A stretch of DNA of 8,043 bases from Candidatus Hydrogenedentota bacterium (GTDB lineage: Bacteria > Hydrogenedentota > Hydrogenedentia > Hydrogenedentales > SLHB01). The DNA lies in NCBI GenBank assembly GCA_003552765.1, contig PUOI01000175.1, positions 1 through 8,043 on the forward strand. Direction: 5' to 3'. Shown one piece after another: positions 4,471 to 8,043 of the stretch; position 1 is the stretch's first letter, and every line of letters begins with the position of its first letter. The position numbers and the translations under genes were made by a program. The notes beneath the pieces are model-generated. The model saw only the letters and a program-made list of their open reading frames with translations. It was not told where the DNA came from and ran no database searches.

Positions 4471-6609
4471 ATGATTCATGGGGAATCCGGATCGCACGAA
4501 ACCAAACCCTACGGCCCCCCGCCCGGCGTCACCCAGCGCAACCGCCTGTGGTTGCTTGCCGCCATATCCTGCCTGTTTTTCCTTCTCATCGCGGCGCGGC
4601 TGGTGCAGGTGCACGCCTTTCCCGATCCCGGACGGCTGGCTCAGAGCCAGCGCAACATCGGGCGGCGTCCGCTTCACGAATCGCGGGGCGACATTATCGA
4701 CGCGAACAACACGCTTCTCGCCACGGACCGGCAACTCCAATCGTTGTGGGCGGATCCCACCCGGATTGACGATCCCTTGCGCTTGGCCCAACGCATCAGC
4801 GTGGCGCTAGGCTTGAATGAAGATCACGTCTATGAGCGGCTTACGCGGCGCGACTCCCAGGGCCGCCTGCGGCGGGGCGTTCCCGTAAGGCGATGGTTGA
4901 GCGAGGCTGAATCGGAGGCGTTGCGGGACCTCGTGGACTCGGCGGGACGGGCGCTGTGGTATCAAGAGGAGCCCACCCGGTATTATCCCCATGGAGAGCT
5001 GGCCTCGCATGTGCTGGGATTCGTCAACCGGGAACATGTGGGCGGAGCCGGGGTCGAGGGACGGTTCGACGCTCATCTTCGCAGCGTGCCCGGAGAAGTG
5101 GTCTCGCGGGTCGATGCCCACCGCACGCTGCTGCATTCGCTCACCCTGGAAACGCGTCCGCCCGAGGGCGGCGACACCGTGCAGCTTACCCTTGACGCCC
5201 GCATTCAACACACCTTGGAACAGGAACTGGACAACGCGCTTGAGATGGCGGAGGCCTCGCGGGCCATGGGCATGGTCATGGATCCGCACACCGGCGCCAT
5301 ACGGGCCATGGCCACGCGCCCCAGCTACAATCCGAACCACTTCTCTCGATACACGGAAGAGGAGCGGACAAACCCCTTGACCGTGCACACCTTCGAGCCG
5401 GGATCCGTCTTCAAGATTGTGACCGCGGCGGCGGCGTTGGAACACGGCATTGTCACGCCGGAAACCCTTATCGATTGCGAGGATGGCGGGTTCAACCCGT
5501 ACGGGCACTACATCCGCGATTTCTACGCGCTGGGCGTGGTCCCGTTTTACGAGGCCTACGCCCAATCCAGCAACGTGGCGTTGATCAAGCTTGCCGCCGA
5601 ACTGGGCCCCGAGCGTCTGGAGGCGTGGATTCGCCGGTTTGGATTTGGCGAGCCCAGCAGCCGCGACTTCCCCGCGGAAGAACCCGGCCGCTTCCGGCCC
5701 GTGGAGCAATGGAGCCGCTATTCGATGGGCTCATTGCCGATGGGACAGGAGATCTCGGTCACCGTGCCCCAGCTCGCGCGGGCGTTCAGCGCAATCGCCA
5801 ACGGCGGATTCCTTGTCCGGCCCTACATGGTGGAATCCGCCACGAACCGCGATGGCGAGATGACCTACCAGCACGAACCGGAACCGCCTCAACGCATCCT
5901 CAGCGCGCACACCGCCGAGGTGATGCAGGCGCTCAGCCACATCGTGGTGACCGAGGGCACGGGCCGCCGGGCCAGCATGGAGCAGTACCGGGCGGGCGGC
6001 AAGACGGGCACGGCCCAGATGGCCCGGCTGGACGGTCCCGGCTACGACCCCAACCGGTTCACGGCCATCTTTGGCGGGTTCGCGCCCATCGCACAGCCCG
6101 AACTGGTGACCGTGATCGTGGTGCAGGAGCCCGGCATTCGCCAACGCTACGGCGGCTACATCTGCGGGCCGGTGTTCAAGGAAGTCATGCGCGAATCGCT
6201 GGCCATGCTTCAAGTGCCCGAGGACCCCGTGCTGAAGCCGGTGGACGTGGCGGAACTCCAGAATGAAGCTGAGCATCCGAACCCGGCGCCCCCCGAAGAG
6301 GCGGACGAATACTCCATTCGGCCTTTGGATAGCCTGCAACTTGTGGAACTCGAAACGGATCTTAGAACCGTGGGGCCGCGTTTGCCAGATTTCGAGGGCA
6401 AAACGAAACGCGAGGCCCAAACCAAGCTGACCTCCCTGGAGGTGCAATGGTCGATGAGCGGAGCGGGCTGGGTCATTGAGCAGGATCCCCCGCCCGGCAC
6501 GCCCCTCGGCGAGGTGGAGGTATGCCGCTTGGTGTTTTCCAATCGCGAACCCTCAATTGGCAATGAGAACGATGAAGCTGAAGACGCTATGCCGCCAAGC
6601 GGACTGTGA
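4471..6609 (+). CDS. ftsI: Septal peptidoglycan transpeptidase FtsI (class B PBP) with PASTA domain
   Basis: A 712-residue class B penicillin-binding protein that cross-links septal peptidoglycan together with the glycosyltransferase FtsW. A cytoplasmic tail (1-25) precedes a transmembrane helix (about 26-47). ESRGDIIDANN (70-80) is the family's RGxIxDRNG motif, opening the pedestal (dimerisation) domain, which includes PHGELASHVLGFV (173-185) and GGAGVEGRFD (191-200). The transpeptidase carries SVFK (S312 nucleophile, K315), SSN (366-368) and KTGTAQ (511-516), all intact. A proline- and acid-rich linker (about 590-632) leads to one PASTA repeat (about 635-690: LPDFEGKTKREAQTKL, then VIEQDPPPGTPL). 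This PASTA-bearing layout resembles SpoVD and PBP2x rather than E. coli FtsI. The ATG at 4471 has a good ribosome site. The 3' end overlaps murE by 38 nt. Confidence 0.93.
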   Translation: MIHGESGSHETKPYGPPPGVTQRNRLWLLAAISCLFFLLIAARLVQVHAFPDPGRLAQSQRNIGRRPLHESRGDIIDANNTLLATDRQLQSLWADPTRIDDPLRLAQRISVALGLNEDHVYERLTRRDSQGRLRRGVPVRRWLSEAESEALRDLVDSAGRALWYQEEPTRYYPHGELASHVLGFVNREHVGGAGVEGRFDAHLRSVPGEVVSRVDAHRTLLHSLTLETRPPEGGDTVQLTLDARIQHTLEQELDNALEMAEASRAMGMVMDPHTGAIRAMATRPSYNPNHFSRYTEEERTNPLTVHTFEPGSVFKIVTAAAALEHGIVTPETLIDCEDGGFNPYGHYIRDFYALGVVPFYEAYAQSSNVALIKLAAELGPERLEAWIRRFGFGEPSSRDFPAEEPGRFRPVEQWSRYSMGSLPMGQEISVTVPQLARAFSAIANGGFLVRPYMVESATNRDGEMTYQHEPEPPQRILSAHTAEVMQALSHIVVTEGTGRRASMEQYRAGGKTGTAQMARLDGPGYDPNRFTAIFGGFAPIAQPELVTVIVVQEPGIRQRYGGYICGPVFKEVMRESLAMLQVPEDPVLKPVDVAELQNEAEHPNPAPPEEADEYSIRPLDSLQLVELETDLRTVGPRLPDFEGKTKREAQTKLTSLEVQWSMSGAGWVIEQDPPPGTPLGEVEVCRLVFSNREPSIGNENDEAEDAMPPSGL

Positions 6610-8043
6610 ATACCGGGGACAAGAGGACCCCGATATCCGCGCCGTGACCGAGGATTCGCGCCGGGTGACGCCCGGCGCGCTGTTTGTAGCCGTCCCCGGC
6701 GGCCACCGGGACGGCCACGCGTTCGCGCAACAGGCTATCGCCAACGGCGCGGCGGCCGTCATGGGCCAAGGGCTGGATGGAACTGCTTCGCGGGCGGATG
6801 ACGGCGGCCTGTGGAACGGGGTTCCTTATGTCGCGGCGCCGCATCCCCGGCATGCCTCGGGGATCATGGCGCACGCCCTGGCGGGGGATCCCTCCCAGAA
6901 GCTCATCGTGATCGGCATAACCGGCACCAACGGAAAGACGAGCACCGCCGTACTCATCCAGCACATGCTCACCGCCTGTGGCAAAAAGGCGGCGAACTTC
7001 GGCACGCTGGGCTACACGGTGGGGGATGCATCGTTCAACGCCTTGCACACCACCCCCTTTCCCGAGGACCTCGCCCGGCTCTTCCGCGAAGCGGTGGATA
7101 GGGGAATGACCCACGTGGTCATGGAGGTAAGTTCGCACGCCCTCGAACAGGAACGCGCCGCCGGGATTGACTTCGATGTGGCGGCGTTCACCAATCTCAG
7201 TCAAGATCATCTGGATTTCCACGGTGACATGGAGCATTATTTCCGGGCGAAGCGAAAACTCTTCGAACGGCTGACGGGCGAGGGAAAGTTCGGCGTCGTG
7301 AACACGGACGACGCATGGGCCAAGGCCATGCTTGAGGCGTGCGCGGTTCCCTGCCTCACCTACGGAGCCAAAGGGATGTACCGGGCCAAGCATGTGAAGC
7401 CGTCCCTGCGCCATACCACGTTCACGGCGGTTGGCCCCAAGGGCGAAACGCCCATTCACATGGCGCTTCTCGGGCGCCATAATGTCGCCAACGCCATGTG
7501 CGCCTTCACCGTGTGCGCGGGGCTCGGCCTGCCCCAAGACGTGGCCGCCGCCAGCCTGGAGATGTTGCCCAGCGTGCCTGGGCGGTTTGAGCGCGTGGAT
7601 GTGGGCCAGGCGTTTCAGGTCGTCGTGGACTACGCCCATACCGAGGACGGGCTGGACAATGTGCTGCGCGCCGCGCGCCCCATCTGCAAGGGGAGGCTCA
7701 TTACCGTTTTCGGATGCGGCGGCGACCGCGATCGCGGCAAACGGCCCAAGATGGGAGCGGTGGCGGCCCGCTTGTCGGACCTCGCCATCGTGACCTCCGA
7801 CAATCCGCGCACTGAGGATCCCGATCGCATCCTGCTGGATATCGAGGTCGGCATGCAGCAGACCGGCAAGAAACTGGGAACGGATTACCTGCGCATCCCG
7901 GACCGCAAGGAGGCCATCCATGAGGCCATCGGTCTGGCGAAGCCCGGCGATCTGGTGCTCATTGCGGGCAAGGGCCACGAGGATTATCAGATCGTGGGGG
8001 AGGAACGGCGCCACTTCGATGATCGCGAGGTGGCGCGCCAGGC
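6572..8043 (+). CDS. murE: UDP-MurNAc-tripeptide synthetase MurE, 3' end cut off
   Basis: The first 490 complete codons of a cytoplasmic ATP-dependent amino acid ligase (E. coli MurE is 495 residues, so little is missing). It adds the third amino acid to UDP-MurNAc-L-Ala-D-Glu. The N-terminal domain shows DSRRVTPGALFVAVPG (28-43). The P-loop is GITGTNGKTST (115-125). HTTP (159-162), EVSSHALEQ (185-193), FTNLSQDHLDFHG (206-218) and YFRAK, with K227 as the likely carbamylated lysine, are Mur ligase central motifs. GRHNVANAMCA (301-311) and DYAHTEDGLDNVL (353-365) follow. DNPR (410-413) and GKGHE (466-470) are the residues that in characterised enzymes select meso-diaminopimelate, so that is the predicted substrate. 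The ATG at 6572 has a weak GAGAACG before it; an in-frame ATG at 6563 is possible. Translation is probably coupled to ftsI through the overlap. Confidence 0.95.
   Translation, partial: MKLKTLCRQADCEYRGQEDPDIRAVTEDSRRVTPGALFVAVPGGHRDGHAFAQQAIANGAAAVMGQGLDGTASRADDGGLWNGVPYVAAPHPRHASGIMAHALAGDPSQKLIVIGITGTNGKTSTAVLIQHMLTACGKKAANFGTLGYTVGDASFNALHTTPFPEDLARLFREAVDRGMTHVVMEVSSHALEQERAAGIDFDVAAFTNLSQDHLDFHGDMEHYFRAKRKLFERLTGEGKFGVVNTDDAWAKAMLEACAVPCLTYGAKGMYRAKHVKPSLRHTTFTAVGPKGETPIHMALLGRHNVANAMCAFTVCAGLGLPQDVAAASLEMLPSVPGRFERVDVGQAFQVVVDYAHTEDGLDNVLRAARPICKGRLITVFGCGGDRDRGKRPKMGAVAARLSDLAIVTSDNPRTEDPDRILLDIEVGMQQTGKKLGTDYLRIPDRKEAIHEAIGLAKPGDLVLIAGKGHEDYQIVGEERRHFDDREVARQ

Noticed and set aside
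4807..6447. Long open frames overlapping ftsI (- strand 4807-5709 and 5731-6447, + strand 5475-6266)
   Set aside because: All overlap the conserved transpeptidase in other frames and lack family features.
6587..8014. A 475-codon open frame on the - strand opposite murE
   Set aside because: It lies wholly antisense to a clear MurE with all family motifs. Its translation shows no recognisable domain and its openness is explained by GC-rich codon use.

Overview
The window is chromosomal, GC-rich and bacterial, and shows two divergent gene groups separated by an AT-richer intergenic region of about 500 bp. The right-hand three quarters is the start of a division and cell wall (dcw) cluster on the + strand: mraZ, a small STAS-domain gene, rsmH (mraW), an ftsL-like gene, ftsI with a C-terminal PASTA domain, and murE, which runs off the right edge. 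The left quarter holds two - strand genes: a Tat-exported Gfo/Idh/MocA-family oxidoreductase and the N-terminus of an exported protein resembling neutral/alkaline ceramidases, which runs off the left edge.

Organism: Tat-exported Gfo/Idh/MocA oxidoreductases with this C-terminus, next to an exported ceramidase-like protein, are typical of the PVC group and neighbouring phyla such as Lentisphaerota and Hydrogenedentota. The intact dcw order and the DNPR motif in MurE point to an ordinary diaminopimelate-type peptidoglycan cell, which argues against a classical planctomycete. I infer a lineage in or near PVC/Hydrogenedentota. The phylum cannot be settled from this window.

Layout: 1-235 (-) partial ceramidase-like protein; 277-1629 (-) oxidoreductase; 1630-2129 divergent regulatory region; 2130-2618 mraZ; 2608-2955 STAS protein; 2984-3946 rsmH; 3953-4372 ftsL-like; 4471-6609 ftsI; 6572-8043 murE (partial). 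The dcw genes are tightly packed. mraZ overlaps the STAS gene and ftsI overlaps murE; rsmH and the ftsL-like gene are 6 bp apart; only the STAS/rsmH and ftsL/ftsI junctions have longer gaps, and each gap holds a hairpin.

The regulatory region is informative. A good sigma70-type promoter (TTGACG, 17-bp spacer, TATTCT) lies before mraZ. It is followed at once by three GTGGG/GTGGT boxes in a strict 10-bp register, the pattern of the MraZ autoregulatory operator. On the oxidoreductase side is an exact TGTGA-N6-TCACA palindrome of the CRP/FNR family. Several other palindromes and a possible relic of a REP-like repeat lie between them.

The most unusual points are the STAS-domain gene placed between mraZ and rsmH, which lacks the usual phospho-acceptor serine context, and the paired CxxC motifs, one of them CxxCH, in the exported oxidoreductase. 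I see no CRISPR array, tRNA, rRNA, insertion sequence or phage gene. Apart from the STAS insertion, the + strand cluster is a conventional dcw operon.
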